NCBI RefSeq assembly: GCF_001457025.1
Contig: NZ_KQ758599.1
Location: 372,001-436,000 of the forward strand
DNA from: Pseudarthrobacter enclensis
GTDB lineage: Bacteria; Actinomycetota; Actinomycetes; Actinomycetales; Micrococcaceae
Direction: 5' to 3'
Length of the DNA stretch: 64,000 nucleotides
Part shown: positions 1 to 7,924 of the stretch, piece by piece
How the letters are laid out: each line of letters starts with the position of its first letter
Numbering within the stretch: position 1 is the first letter of the stretch
Notes under the pieces: model-generated
Databases searched by the model: none
What the model saw: the letters and a program-made list of their open reading frames with translations, nothing else
Told to the model about the DNA's origin: nothing
Program-made: the position numbers and the translations under genes

Positions 1-1
1 C

Positions 2-1153
2 GGTGCCCTGGTCACCGCCGTGGCTCCCGTTGCCTCGCCCGCGCTGCAGGAGATGGCCGACGCCGGCCTGCTCACCTGGGCAGCGCGGCCCTATGACACC
101 AAAGATGTCGACGGCGTCTGGTTCGTCCAGACCGCAACCGGGGATCCGGCGGTGGACGCCCAGGTATCGGCCGACGCCGAGGCGCAGCGCGTCTGGTGCG
201 TCAACGCCTCCAACCATGAAGCCTCCGCCGCCTGGACGCCCGCTGTTGCCGAGGTGGACGACGTCAAGATCGCCGTGAACGCCGGGGGAGACCCACGCCG
301 CGCCATGGCCGTACGCGACGCCGTGGCCACCGCCCTCGAAACCGGCGACCTGCCGCTGCGCCGCCGCCGCGCACACCAGGGATCCGTAGCCCTGGTGGGT
401 GGCGGTCCCGGCGACACCGGCCTCATCACCGTCCGCGGCCGCCGGCTCCTGGGCCAGGCCGACGTCGTCGTCGCCGACCGGCTGGGCCCCCGTGAACTGC
501 TCAACGAACTCGCCCCCGACGTCCGCGTCATCGAAGTGGGCAAGACCCCCGGCCACCACCCCGTCCCGCAGGCGGGGATCAACCGGATCCTCGTGGAGGA
601 AGCCCTTCAGGGCCACCGCGTGGTCCGGCTCAAGGGCGGCGACCCGTACGTCCTGGGCCGCGGCGGCGAGGAAGCCGAACACTGCCGCCGGCACGGCGTC
701 GAGGTGGAAGTGGTTTCCGGCGTCACGTCGGCCATCTCCGTGCCCGCCGCCGCCGGCATCCCGGTCACGCACCGCGGGCTGGCCAAGGGCTTCAGCGTGG
801 TCACCGGCCACGAAGAACTCTCCGAAGTGCCCGCCCGTCCCGACCACACGGTGGTCCTGCTGATGGGCGTGGGCCAGCTGCGTGAATCAGCGTCCGCGCT
901 GGGCGAAGCCGGCCTGCCGCAGGACACTCCGGTTGGTATCGTGGAAAACGGCTATTTGCCGGACCAGCGCGTCACGATCGGCACGCTCGGTTCCATTGCG
1001 GACCAGGCCGAAGCCGCCGGCGTCGCGAACCCCGCAGTGATTGTCATCGGTGACGTGGTGCGCGTGAGCCCGTTCGCGCCGTCGCACTTCAAAACCGCTG
1101 ACTACAGCACCACCAGCCCGAACAGCCCCCGCAAGACCGCCCTCACCACCTGA
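2..1153 (+). CDS. cobA: Siroheme synthase / uroporphyrinogen-III C-methyltransferase, 5' end missing
   Basis: This enzyme methylates uroporphyrinogen III at C2 and C7 to precorrin-2, the branch to siroheme for sulfite and nitrite reductases. The frame is open from base 2, so the true start lies upstream. About 120 residues of an N-terminal precorrin-2 dehydrogenase-like domain are visible, without its nucleotide-binding loop. The C-terminal tetrapyrrole methylase domain then shows VGGGPGDTGLIT, VVADRLGP, RLKGGDPYVLGRGGEE and SGVTSAISVPAAAGIPVTHR. The order is CysG-like. The ferredoxin-NADP reductase next door could feed electrons to a siroheme-dependent reductase (inference). Confidence 0.93.
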   Translation, partial: GALVTAVAPVASPALQEMADAGLLTWAARPYDTKDVDGVWFVQTATGDPAVDAQVSADAEAQRVWCVNASNHEASAAWTPAVAEVDDVKIAVNAGGDPRRAMAVRDAVATALETGDLPLRRRRAHQGSVALVGGGPGDTGLITVRGRRLLGQADVVVADRLGPRELLNELAPDVRVIEVGKTPGHHPVPQAGINRILVEEALQGHRVVRLKGGDPYVLGRGGEEAEHCRRHGVEVEVVSGVTSAISVPAAAGIPVTHRGLAKGFSVVTGHEELSEVPARPDHTVVLLMGVGQLRESASALGEAGLPQDTPVGIVENGYLPDQRVTIGTLGSIADQAEAAGVANPAVIVIGDVVRVSPFAPSHFKTADYSTTSPNSPRKTALTT

Positions 1154-1162
1154 ACCCCACCA

Positions 1163-1228
1163 CCCAACCAGGTAGCATCAAGTGCCGTTATGGACCGCCA
1201 AAAGGGCACTTGGCGCTACCTAGTTGGG
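1163..1228. repeat. 66-bp intergenic palindromic repeat, copy 1
   Basis: A near-perfect inverted repeat with arms of about 27 bases (left arm CCCAACCAGGTAGCATCAAG...) separated by a short centre. A second copy with the same outline lies at 58743-58808. Here it sits between two same-strand genes and ends 26 bases before the GTG of the next one. As RNA it would fold into a long hairpin that could separate the two transcripts. There is no T tract. Confidence 0.85.
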
Positions 1229-1254
1229 CAGGAACGAAGAAAAGGAACACAGCC

Positions 1255-2721
1255 GTGTCATCAAGCATCACCGTAGGCTCTGCCGAGCGTCCGCTGCGCG
1301 TCGCCGTCGTGGGTTCCGGCCCGGCCGGCGTCTACGCCGCTGACATCCTCACCAAGAGCGAAGCCGTCAAGAGCGGCGAGCTGACCGTCAGCATCGACCT
1401 CTTCGACCGCTACCCGGCACCCTATGGCCTGATCCGCTACGGCGTCGCCCCGGACCACCCCCGCATCAAGGGCATCGTCAACGCCCTGCACAAGGTCCTG
1501 GACCGCGGCGACATCCGCTTCTTCGGCAACGTGGACTACGGCACGGACCTCACCATCGAGGACCTCCGGACCCACTACGACGCCGTCATCTTCGCCACCG
1601 GCGCCATCAAGGACGCGGACCTGAACATCCCCGGCATCGAGCTGGAGGGCTCCTTCGGCGGCGCCGACTTCGTCTCCTGGTACGACGGCCACCCGGACGT
1701 TCCCCGCGAATGGCCCCTGGACGCCAAGGAGATCGCCGTCCTCGGAAACGGCAACGTGGCCCTGGACGTGGCCCGTGTCCTGTCCAAGCACGCCGACGAC
1801 CTGCTGACCACCGAGATCCCGGACAACGTCTACGCCGGCCTGAAGAACTCTCCCGTCACCGACGTGCACGTGTTCGGCCGCCGCGGCCCCGCCCAGGTCA
1901 AGTTCACCCCGCTGGAGCTGCGCGAGCTGTCCCACTCCAAGGACGTGGACATCATCCTGTACGCGGAGGACTTCGAATTCGACGAGGAATCCGACCGCCA
2001 GATCCAGACCAACAACCAGACCAAGACCATGGTGGGCACCCTCACCAACTGGATCGCCGAGCAGCCCGAGGACCTCTCCGAGCTGAAGGCCTCGCGCCGC
2101 CTGCACCTGCACTTCCTGCACAGCCCGGTGGAGATCTATGACGACGCCGAGGCCCCCGGCAAGGTGGCAGGCATCAAGTTCGAGCGCACCGAGCTGGACG
2201 GCACCGGCAACGCCCGCGGCACCGGCGAGTTCGTCGACTACCCGGTTCAGGCCGTGTACCGGGCCATTGGCTACTTCGGTTCGGCCCTGCCGGACGTTGA
2301 GTTCGACCACAAGAAGGGCGTCGTGGCGAACGACGGCGGCCGCGTCCTGGATGCCGACGGCACCCACGTGCCGGGCCTCTACGCCACCGGCTGGATCAAG
2401 CGCGGACCGGTCGGCCTGATCGGCCACACCAAGGGCGACGCCCTTGAAACCGTGACCTACCTGCTCGAAGACCGCGAAAACCTTCCGGTCGCCGAGGCAC
2501 CCGCCGAGGACGCCGTCGTCGAACTCCTGGACGCCCGCGGCGTGAAGTTCACCAGCTGGGAAGGCTGGCTGGCGCTGGACGCCCACGAGCTGGCCCTCGG
2601 CGCCGCAGCCACCGAGGCCGGCGGTTCGCACGGCGTCGAGGTCAAGCGTGAGCGCATCAAGGTGGTCCCGCGCGAAGACATGGTGGACATCTCCCGCGAC
2701 GGCGTGGCCGCGCAGGTCTAG
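1255..2721 (+). CDS. fprA: FAD-dependent ferredoxin/adrenodoxin-type NADP+ reductase (copy 1)
   Basis: Moves electrons between NADPH and ferredoxin. It is a 488-residue member of the FprA/adrenodoxin-reductase family, a usual family length. Near the N-terminus is the FAD dinucleotide fold (VAVVGSGPAGVYAADIL), followed by YGLIRYGVAPDHP, the NADP-binding segment around IAVLGNGNVALDVARVL, and a C-terminal ATGWIKRGPVGLIGH motif that contacts FAD. The GTG at 1255 was chosen because GAAGAAAAGGAA precedes it; an in-frame start at 1210 would run into the palindrome. A close paralogue lies at 26618-28048. Placement after the siroheme gene suggests a role in sulfite or nitrite reduction (inference). 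Confidence 0.93.
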   Translation: MSSSITVGSAERPLRVAVVGSGPAGVYAADILTKSEAVKSGELTVSIDLFDRYPAPYGLIRYGVAPDHPRIKGIVNALHKVLDRGDIRFFGNVDYGTDLTIEDLRTHYDAVIFATGAIKDADLNIPGIELEGSFGGADFVSWYDGHPDVPREWPLDAKEIAVLGNGNVALDVARVLSKHADDLLTTEIPDNVYAGLKNSPVTDVHVFGRRGPAQVKFTPLELRELSHSKDVDIILYAEDFEFDEESDRQIQTNNQTKTMVGTLTNWIAEQPEDLSELKASRRLHLHFLHSPVEIYDDAEAPGKVAGIKFERTELDGTGNARGTGEFVDYPVQAVYRAIGYFGSALPDVEFDHKKGVVANDGGRVLDADGTHVPGLYATGWIKRGPVGLIGHTKGDALETVTYLLEDRENLPVAEAPAEDAVVELLDARGVKFTSWEGWLALDAHELALGAAATEAGGSHGVEVKRERIKVVPREDMVDISRDGVAAQV

Positions 2722-2737
2722 CAAGCCCTACGCCTCG

Positions 2738-2767
2738 GCCCCGCAGAACCCTTCAGTTCTGCGGGGC
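2738..2767. terminator. Hairpin between convergent genes
   Basis: Perfect 12-bp arms (GCCCCGCAGAAC / GTTCTGCGGGGC) with a 6-base loop lie between the convergent ends of the reductase and the SRPBCC gene. The hairpin could act as a terminator on both strands. It lacks a T tract, as is common in actinobacteria. Confidence 0.8.
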
Positions 2768-2789
2768 TCCGCCGTTTAACCCTGCCGGT

Positions 2790-3230
2790 CTACCGTCCTG
2801 CCCCGCCGGCCGCCATGAGCTCCAGCCGGCGGAGCGTTTCCCGGTTCCGGGCGGAGATGGCCGCATCCCGCAGCGCCTTGGGTACCAGCTTGCCCGGACC
2901 TCGGATGGCGTCCTCTTCAATGGTGACGAGGCAGCCGTCCCCACGTTCCTCAAGGGTGATCACCACCCGGGCCTCACCCATCGGCCAGCCGCGGGCCACC
3001 AGCTCCAGCGAACGGCCGGGGTCGACAGCGGACACCCTCGAACTGTCGTCGATGACCAGCGGCCAGGCACCCACGGAGTGGTGCAGCCGGGCTCCCGCCT
3101 GCGGCCACTCGGCGTCAACAGCGCGGATCCGTGACGCGCCGACCACCCAGCCCGAGTACAGCCAGCCGTTGGCAATGACCTGCCAGACGTCGGCGGAGGA
3201 AGAGCTGAAATGCTGCGAAACGGTGGACAT
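2790..3230 (-). other. Possible independent SRPBCC protein from an internal start
   Basis: The ATG at 3230 has an AAGGAA ribosome site 5-6 bases upstream and begins MSTVSQHFSSSSADVW, a typical SRPBCC start. It would give a free-standing 146-residue protein, the normal size for the family. Whether the in-frame join to the upstream gene is a true fusion or only a lost stop codon cannot be decided from sequence. Confidence 0.6.
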
Positions 3231-4007
3231 GGCGTTCCTTCCGGTTGCGGTGGTGCTGGTGGTGTCGTCTTTCGCCGGCCGTCCTGCCTGTCCGCCCGGG
3301 CCGCGCACGACGGCGGGAGGTGCCGTTTTCCGGGCCGCCCGGTACGAGGGCTTCCGCAGCCGGCGCGTCCAAGGGTAGGCCGCGGCCCCCGGCGGCTGGT
3401 TGGCGAGCGGATCGAACCGCAGGGAGCTGTCCGACGGCGGGTTGCCGGCGTGCAGCCGCAGCTCGCCGCACTCCCGCCACGGCCCGGACGGGGTTGCCCA
3501 GTACAGCGCCAGGACCCACTCGCCTGACGCCAGCGAGCCCGGCGGAAGGCTTCGGGTACGCAGGCCCAGGAGTACCGGTCCCCGGCGGCCACGGTAGGGC
3601 ATCAGCGTGTTCATGGCCGCTCCTGCCACGTCGAGACGCGGCCGCAGGAGGAACCTGCCCGGCACACGCCAGCCGGTGGATGCGAGCAGGACGTCCGCCG
3701 CGCCCGTGCGGTTGCCGGCGGCCGGGGTGATCCTCAGGGCGAGCCCCAGGACGTCCGGCAGCGTTTGCGGCAGGCCGACCGACCGGGAAAAGCGTGCCTC
3801 CACAACATCCACCCCTGCCGCATCGAGCCAGTCGATGCCACTTGGGGCTGCCGGGTTGCCCGTTCGGGTGAGTTCGCCGGTGAGGGCGAGTCCGTGCGGG
3901 TGGATTGGCCGGTCCGGCCGGACGGTCTTCAACAGGCGGAACAGGCCCGCAAAAGCCTGTCCGGCCGTGCGGGAAACGGCAGGGGCCTGGCTGGCGTTCT
4001 GGGTCAT
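2790..4007 (-). CDS. Two-part protein: distant catalase-like region plus SRPBCC domain
   Basis: One uninterrupted frame of 405 residues. Residues 1 to about 225 contain HPHGLALTGE and ARFSRSVGLPQTLPDVLGLA. These faintly recall the catalase-fold motif RFS..G.P..PD..G.A, but I see no heme-binding tyrosine motif. After a low-complexity linker, residues 260-405 are an SRPBCC (polyketide cyclase/START-like) domain that probably binds a hydrophobic ligand. GGGAGGAAGC precedes the ATG at 4007. A second good site (GGAAGGAACGCC) precedes an in-frame ATG at 3230, so the SRPBCC part may also, or only, be made alone. It is first described here as one frame; the division into products is uncertain. Confidence 0.65.
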   Translation of the reverse strand: MTQNASQAPAVSRTAGQAFAGLFRLLKTVRPDRPIHPHGLALTGELTRTGNPAAPSGIDWLDAAGVDVVEARFSRSVGLPQTLPDVLGLALRITPAAGNRTGAADVLLASTGWRVPGRFLLRPRLDVAGAAMNTLMPYRGRRGPVLLGLRTRSLPPGSLASGEWVLALYWATPSGPWRECGELRLHAGNPPSDSSLRFDPLANQPPGAAAYPWTRRLRKPSYRAARKTAPPAVVRGPGGQAGRPAKDDTTSTTATGRNAMSTVSQHFSSSSADVWQVIANGWLYSGWVVGASRIRAVDAEWPQAGARLHHSVGAWPLVIDDSSRVSAVDPGRSLELVARGWPMGEARVVITLEERGDGCLVTIEEDAIRGPGKLVPKALRDAAISARNRETLRRLELMAAGGAGR

Positions 4008-4036
4008 GCTTCCTCCCTACCCACAATTCCGCCGGC

Positions 4037-4867
4037 CTACATGTGTCCGAACCGGGCCCTGATCAGGGCGAAAATCCCGTAGGCGATAAAACCGGCACCG
4101 ATGGCCATCAGCAGGTAGGGGCCGAAGGGGTGGTCGCGCAGCGCCTGCAGGCTTCCGTCCAGGCCGGTGGATTCCTCGGGGCTGTGCTTGGCCGCGGCAA
4201 TGATGAACAGCATCCCGGTCAGGCCCAGGGCGATGCCCTTGGCGATGTGTCCCACGACGCCGAGGGTGTCGATGAGCCGGCCCCGCCGGGTTCCGTTGAA
4301 GTGGAAGAGTTCCTCCTTCTTGAAGCCGCGGGTGATGCCTTTGACCACGAAATAGGCGCCGATGCCGATGATGGTGAGCCCCACTGCCACCAGCAGCCAG
4401 ATACCCAGCGGGTGCGCCATGACCGCTGCACTGAAGTCCCGGGTGGAGTCCCCGGAGTCGCCGCGCAGGCCCACGGCGAAGCCGGCAAAGCTGAGCCCGA
4501 CGCTGCCGTACGCGACGGCCAGGAAGCCAGAGGAAATCAGTTTGGCCACCCGCTCCTTGCGGGGTTCGCCGCGCATCCTCAGGGTTGCCTCGCTGGCCTG
4601 CCACAGCGACAGACCGGCGCACGCTGCCACGCAGAACCACATCACGGCCGGTCCCCACGGGTTTGCGGCCAGCTGCTCGATGGCTCCCGTGGCGTCGGCC
4701 TGGCCGGGGCGGCCCAGGGCAATGGCGATGGAAATGGCGCCGACAATGACGTGCAGGAGGGCCATGACGGCGAAGCCAAGCCGGGCAAGGACATCCAGCA
4801 CCTTGTGGTTGGACGCCTCCTCGATGGCGTCAGCCGCCTGGCTGAGGGTGGATTCGCCGTCCGCCAT
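4037..4867 (-). CDS. DUF1206 membrane protein
   Basis: A 276-residue integral membrane protein of the DUF1206 family, whose function is unknown. It has six evident hydrophobic segments arranged as three two-helix repeats (around residues 28-50 and 70-90, 115-135 and 155-175, 205-230 and 248-270). Each repeat starts with an R..G..A or H..KG..A-like pattern, e.g. ARLGFAVMALLHVIVGAI and GHIAKGIALGLTGMLFIIAA. It lies 29 bases upstream of the SRPBCC frame and 2 bases downstream of the small gene at 4870, so the three probably form one operon. Confidence 0.85.
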   Translation of the reverse strand: MADGESTLSQAADAIEEASNHKVLDVLARLGFAVMALLHVIVGAISIAIALGRPGQADATGAIEQLAANPWGPAVMWFCVAACAGLSLWQASEATLRMRGEPRKERVAKLISSGFLAVAYGSVGLSFAGFAVGLRGDSGDSTRDFSAAVMAHPLGIWLLVAVGLTIIGIGAYFVVKGITRGFKKEELFHFNGTRRGRLIDTLGVVGHIAKGIALGLTGMLFIIAAAKHSPEESTGLDGSLQALRDHPFGPYLLMAIGAGFIAYGIFALIRARFGHM

Positions 4868-4869
4868 GG

Positions 4870-5160
4870 TCAGCCGTTCATGGGCCCCTCGGCACGCAGC
4901 TTCTCCGCGCCGGGTCCTTCAACGTGAACCGTGCAGCGGACCACCAGCCGGCCGGGGGCGTTGTCCAGTTCCACCAGGGAATCGTCGCCGCTGAGGACGG
5001 TGAAGACTTCGGAACCGGCCACCACGGTGACGTGCTTGGCCTTGGCGGTCTCCGTGGCATTCCGGAGCGCCTCGCCCTGGAGCCCGTCCACATACGTTCC
5101 GTCACCTTCGCGGGCCGGGTCGCCGAAGGCCCAGCCGAACAATGTCCCTGTGTTTCCCAT
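4870..5160 (-). CDS. Small hypothetical protein, first gene of the DUF1206 operon
   Basis: 96 residues, soluble, with no membrane segment or signal peptide and no family I recognise. It contains a glycine-rich start (MGNTGTLFGWAFGDP) and an acidic C-terminal half. The start is supported by a TAATAT -10 box at 5168-5173, seven bases before the ATG, which fits a leaderless mRNA; no Shine-Dalgarno site is seen. It is 2 bases from the next gene. Confidence 0.7.
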   Translation of the reverse strand: MGNTGTLFGWAFGDPAREGDGTYVDGLQGEALRNATETAKAKHVTVVAGSEVFTVLSGDDSLVELDNAPGRLVVRCTVHVEGPGAEKLRAEGPMNG

Positions 5161-5167
5161 GGCGACG

Positions 5168-5173
5168 ATATTA
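5168..5173 (-). promoter_or_regulatory. Leaderless -10 box TAATAT
   Basis: TAATAT on the minus strand, 7 bases before the ATG of the 96-residue gene. Confidence 0.6.
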
Positions 5174-5211
5174 CGCGGTCCGGCCGGAGACGACGGGCTT
5201 TCGTAACATTA

Positions 5212-5225
5212 GTAAGTGTGCTTAC
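5212..5225. promoter_or_regulatory. Palindrome GTAAGTGTGCTTAC
   Basis: A perfect inverted repeat, GTAAG-TGTG-CTTAC, in the divergent space between the genes at 5160(-) and 5318(+). Related AGTAAG half-sites occur at 7201-7225 upstream of the AI-2E transporter. It is a candidate operator for an unknown regulator. Confidence 0.5.
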
Positions 5226-5317
5226 CATGGGCGCACCGCGATCCCGCGGGGGCAGCAGGAAACCACAGGCCGCACCCGCGGCAGCCCGGAACCAGACCAA
5301 CGTTAGGAATGCACAAC

Positions 5318-5854
5318 ATGGCAGGAAACCTCATTGCCCGGTCAGTCCACGATCTGACGGCAGCAGCATGGTTCGGTGGCTCACTGATGGGCGCCATCGG
5401 CCTGAACGGCGCAGCGGCGGAAGCCAAGGACCCGGCCGAGCGCACCCGGCTCTCCAGCGCCGGCTGGATGCGGTGGGCGCCGGTCCAGACCGCGGCCTTC
5501 GCCACCCACCTGGCCGCAGACCTGGCCATCGCCTGGGAGAACAAGGGCCGCATCGCCAAGCAGGACGGCGTCGCCCGCGACACCGCGATCAAGACGGCCG
5601 TCACCGTTGCCGGCGCCGCCGTCACCCTCTACTCGGGCATCCTCGGCAAGAAGGTGGAAAAGCTTGCCGGCGAGGGGGCCGAGGGTGCCACCGAGCCCCG
5701 TGCCGGAGCATCCGAGGAACTGAAGGCCGCGCAGCAGCAGCTCAAGGCGCTGCAGTGGGCCATCCCGGCCTTCGCCGCCGCAGTGATCGTCCTGGGTGCC
5801 AAGCACGGTGAGATGCAGCGGCCCAAGAACGTCTTCGCAGGGCTTCGCCAGTAG
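5318..5854 (+). CDS. Small hypothetical membrane-associated protein
   Basis: 178 residues. It has moderately hydrophobic helices around residues 12-30, 50-70, 90-110 and 145-165 and a charged C-terminus, so it is probably membrane-associated. It resembles actinobacterial hypothetical proteins and I cannot assign a function. ATG 5318 was preferred to the ATG at 5309 because the TTAGGA site is better spaced. A long perfect hairpin ends the transcript. Confidence 0.75.
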   Translation: MAGNLIARSVHDLTAAAWFGGSLMGAIGLNGAAAEAKDPAERTRLSSAGWMRWAPVQTAAFATHLAADLAIAWENKGRIAKQDGVARDTAIKTAVTVAGAAVTLYSGILGKKVEKLAGEGAEGATEPRAGASEELKAAQQQLKALQWAIPAFAAAVIVLGAKHGEMQRPKNVFAGLRQ

Positions 5855-5863
5855 CGGACGCCA

Positions 5864-5889
5864 AGAACAAACGCACAGAACAAACGCAC
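5864..5889 (+). repeat. Tandem 13-bp duplication at the foot of a terminator
   Basis: AGAACAAACGCAC is present twice, head to tail (5864-5876 and 5877-5889). The second copy runs into the left arm of the following hairpin. Confidence 0.8.
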
Positions 5890-5932
5890 GACGGCGGTGC
5901 GGCACCCGGGTGCCGCACCGCCGTCGTGCGTT
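5883..5932. terminator. Perfect 25-bp hairpin between convergent genes
   Basis: Left arm 5883-5907 and right arm 5908-5932 are exact complements with no spacer. The hairpin lies between the convergent ends of the genes at 5318 and 5959 and is likely bidirectional. Confidence 0.85.
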
Positions 5933-5958
5933 CCGTCCTGCAGGGAACGCGGGATGGC

Positions 5959-7158
5959 TCAGACGGGCTGGGAGTTCGCCGGCGGGAGGTCCGGGTTCAT
6001 GTCCTCCAGTCCGGGGTCCTCGGCCGTCCACACCTGGACGATGGCCCAGGCAACGGCGGCCAGCGGCACGGACAGCACGGCGCCGATGATCCCGGCAAGG
6101 ATGGTCCCGGCCGTGAGTGCCATCAGGATCACCAGCGCGTGCAGCTGCAGCGACTTGCCCATGACCACCGGCTGCAGGAGGTCGCCTTCAAGCTGGTTGA
6201 CGGCGATGACCACTGCCACCACGATCAGGGCAACCACCGGGCCGTTGGCCACCAGCGCCACGAGGGCTGCCAGGATGCCCGCCACCGTGGCGCCCACCAG
6301 GGGGATGAAGGCGCCGATGAACACGATGATGGCCAGCGGGAATGCCAGCGGAACCTGCAGGATCAGCAGCGCCGCGCCGATGGCCACCGTGTCCACCAGG
6401 GCGACGATGGCTGTGCCGCGGACGTAACCGCCCAGGACCTCCAGGGTGCGGCGGCCCACCCGGCGCAGCTTGGCCTCCCGCTGTCCCGTGAACGGCCGCA
6501 GCAGGAAGTTCCAGATTTTGGCGCCGTCCTTGAGGAAGAAAAACAGGATGACCACCATCAGGGCGGCGCCGGCAAGGAATTCGGTGACTACGGACAGGCC
6601 GGTGATGGCTCCGGAGCGGACCTGGCTGCTGGTGGCGAACTGGACAATGCTTTCCCGCGCCTGTTCCAGCTGCGCCTGTTCCACGGGAATGGGCCCGGTC
6701 CGCAGGAACTGTTCCAGCTCGTCCAGACCCGAGGAGGCCTGCGCCGCCAGTTCGGCCCACTGGTTCCGGACGGAAAAGTAGATGACCGTGAACACTCCGG
6801 CAAGCACCAGCAGCAGCGCCACGAAGGCGACGCCGGTGGCCAGCCCGCCGGGCAGGCCGCGGCGCCGCAGCAGGTTCACGAACGGGCCGATGGCGGCCGC
6901 GAGGATCAAGGCGATGAGGACCGGAATGACCAGCAGCTTGATCTGCATCAGTGCGAACACGGACACGGCCGCCACGATGATGATGAGCAGGACTTGGGCC
7001 GCCCGGGTGCCGACGCGGCCAAAGCCGTCGGCCCACAGCTCCGACGGTGTCCGTTTCTCCCGGGCGGGGGCGGCGGAACCTGCGGACGCTTTTGCCTTCA
7101 AGGGAGGCGGTGGTGCAGCTTCCTCGGGTTTGGTGGTCAGGTGTGGGGGGCGGGCCAT
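5959..7158 (-). CDS. AI-2E family (PerM/UPF0118) transporter
   Basis: A 399-residue membrane protein of the AI-2E/PerM permease family. The family includes autoinducer exporters and Na+/H+ antiporters, so the substrate is uncertain. About 85 cytoplasmic N-terminal residues rich in Ala, Pro and Lys come first. About eight membrane segments follow, in the family order: paired helices, a long amphipathic stretch (about 160-210), then a dense C-terminal helical half containing the family motif around LPLAIIVFIGAFIPLVGATV. An AGGAG site precedes the ATG. A 25-base palindrome covers the promoter region. Confidence 0.88.
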   Translation of the reverse strand: MARPPHLTTKPEEAAPPPPLKAKASAGSAAPAREKRTPSELWADGFGRVGTRAAQVLLIIIVAAVSVFALMQIKLLVIPVLIALILAAAIGPFVNLLRRRGLPGGLATGVAFVALLLVLAGVFTVIYFSVRNQWAELAAQASSGLDELEQFLRTGPIPVEQAQLEQARESIVQFATSSQVRSGAITGLSVVTEFLAGAALMVVILFFFLKDGAKIWNFLLRPFTGQREAKLRRVGRRTLEVLGGYVRGTAIVALVDTVAIGAALLILQVPLAFPLAIIVFIGAFIPLVGATVAGILAALVALVANGPVVALIVVAVVIAVNQLEGDLLQPVVMGKSLQLHALVILMALTAGTILAGIIGAVLSVPLAAVAWAIVQVWTAEDPGLEDMNPDLPPANSQPV

Positions 7159-7200
7159 GGGAACTCCTCATCGGCTGTGGCCCGCGGCCTGAACCGTGGG

Positions 7201-7225
7201 CTTACTGTCATTATTGGATAGTAAG
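7201..7225. promoter_or_regulatory. Palindrome upstream of the AI-2E transporter
   Basis: CTTACTGTC and GATAGTAAG form 9-bp arms (one mismatch) around a 7-base AT-rich centre. The site is 43 bases before the transporter start, where its promoter should be. It shares the AGTAAG half-site with 5212-5225. Confidence 0.5.
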
Positions 7226-7237
7226 CCTACTGATGAA

Positions 7238-7918
7238 TCAGGCGCCGAGCCACTCTGCGCACGAGTTCAGGTTTCTGCTGACCGTGGCCACCGCAGCCTC
7301 GGCATCGCCGGCCTCCAGGGCATCCACCAGGATTCCGTGGCCCTCCAGCGGGAGCCCGTCAAAGCCCGGCCGCTGCTGCTGTGCCAGCAGGTCCTGGTGC
7401 AGGGCCGGGCCGAAGCTGACATAGAGCTCGTGCAGCAGGGGGTTGCCGGAGGCCTGGGCGACGCGTTCATGGAAGGCCCAGTCGGCCCGCGCCCAGGCTT
7501 CGCAGTCACCGCTGCGCCAGGCCTGGTCCCGGGTGGCGAGGAGCGTGCGGAGGGCCGTGACGTCGTCGGACGTGGCGTTCTTCGCGGCGAGCCGGGCGGC
7601 CTGGGTGTCCAGTCCCAGCCGCACTTCGAGGATGTGTTCGGCCGTATGGTCCTGGAACAGCCTGCGGGCGGCGCCGGAGATCTCGCTGGTGGTGCGGACG
7701 TAGGTGCCGTCGCCGCGCCGTACTTCGAGCATGCCGCTGTGGGCCAGGGCCTTGACCGCCTCACGGAGGGTGCCGCGGGACACGCCCAGTGTGGCCATCA
7801 ATTCGGGTTCCGGAGGGATCCTCTGTTGCAGCGGCCATTCACCGGAATGGATCATGGCGCGCAGCTTGGCGGTGACCTCGTCGGCGAGCGGCGGGCGGGT
7901 GGACGGGCTAAGGCTCAT
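7238..7918 (-). CDS. FadR-type GntR family regulator (FCD domain)
   Basis: A 226-residue transcription regulator. Residues 1-75 are a winged helix-turn-helix with GntR signatures (IPPEPELMATLGVSRGTLREAVKAL; RRGDGTYVR). Residues about 90-215 are an all-helical FCD effector domain with metal-binding-type residues (e.g. H in AFHERV and EGHGILVDAL). It lies 6 bases behind the MFS gene and is transcribed with it. A 29-base palindrome at 9190-9218 in that operon's promoter is its likely operator. Confidence 0.9.
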   Translation of the reverse strand: MSLSPSTRPPLADEVTAKLRAMIHSGEWPLQQRIPPEPELMATLGVSRGTLREAVKALAHSGMLEVRRGDGTYVRTTSEISGAARRLFQDHTAEHILEVRLGLDTQAARLAAKNATSDDVTALRTLLATRDQAWRSGDCEAWARADWAFHERVAQASGNPLLHELYVSFGPALHQDLLAQQQRPGFDGLPLEGHGILVDALEAGDAEAAVATVSRNLNSCAEWLGA

Positions 7919-7924
7919 GGCTGG

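Noticed and set aside
1261..2724. 487-codon ORF antisense to the first ferredoxin-NADP reductase
   Set aside because: A GC-skew shadow: Val/Gly/Asp-rich with no family, opposite a complete, well-conserved enzyme. Similar shadows lie opposite both reductases, gabT, katA and the polysaccharide genes.
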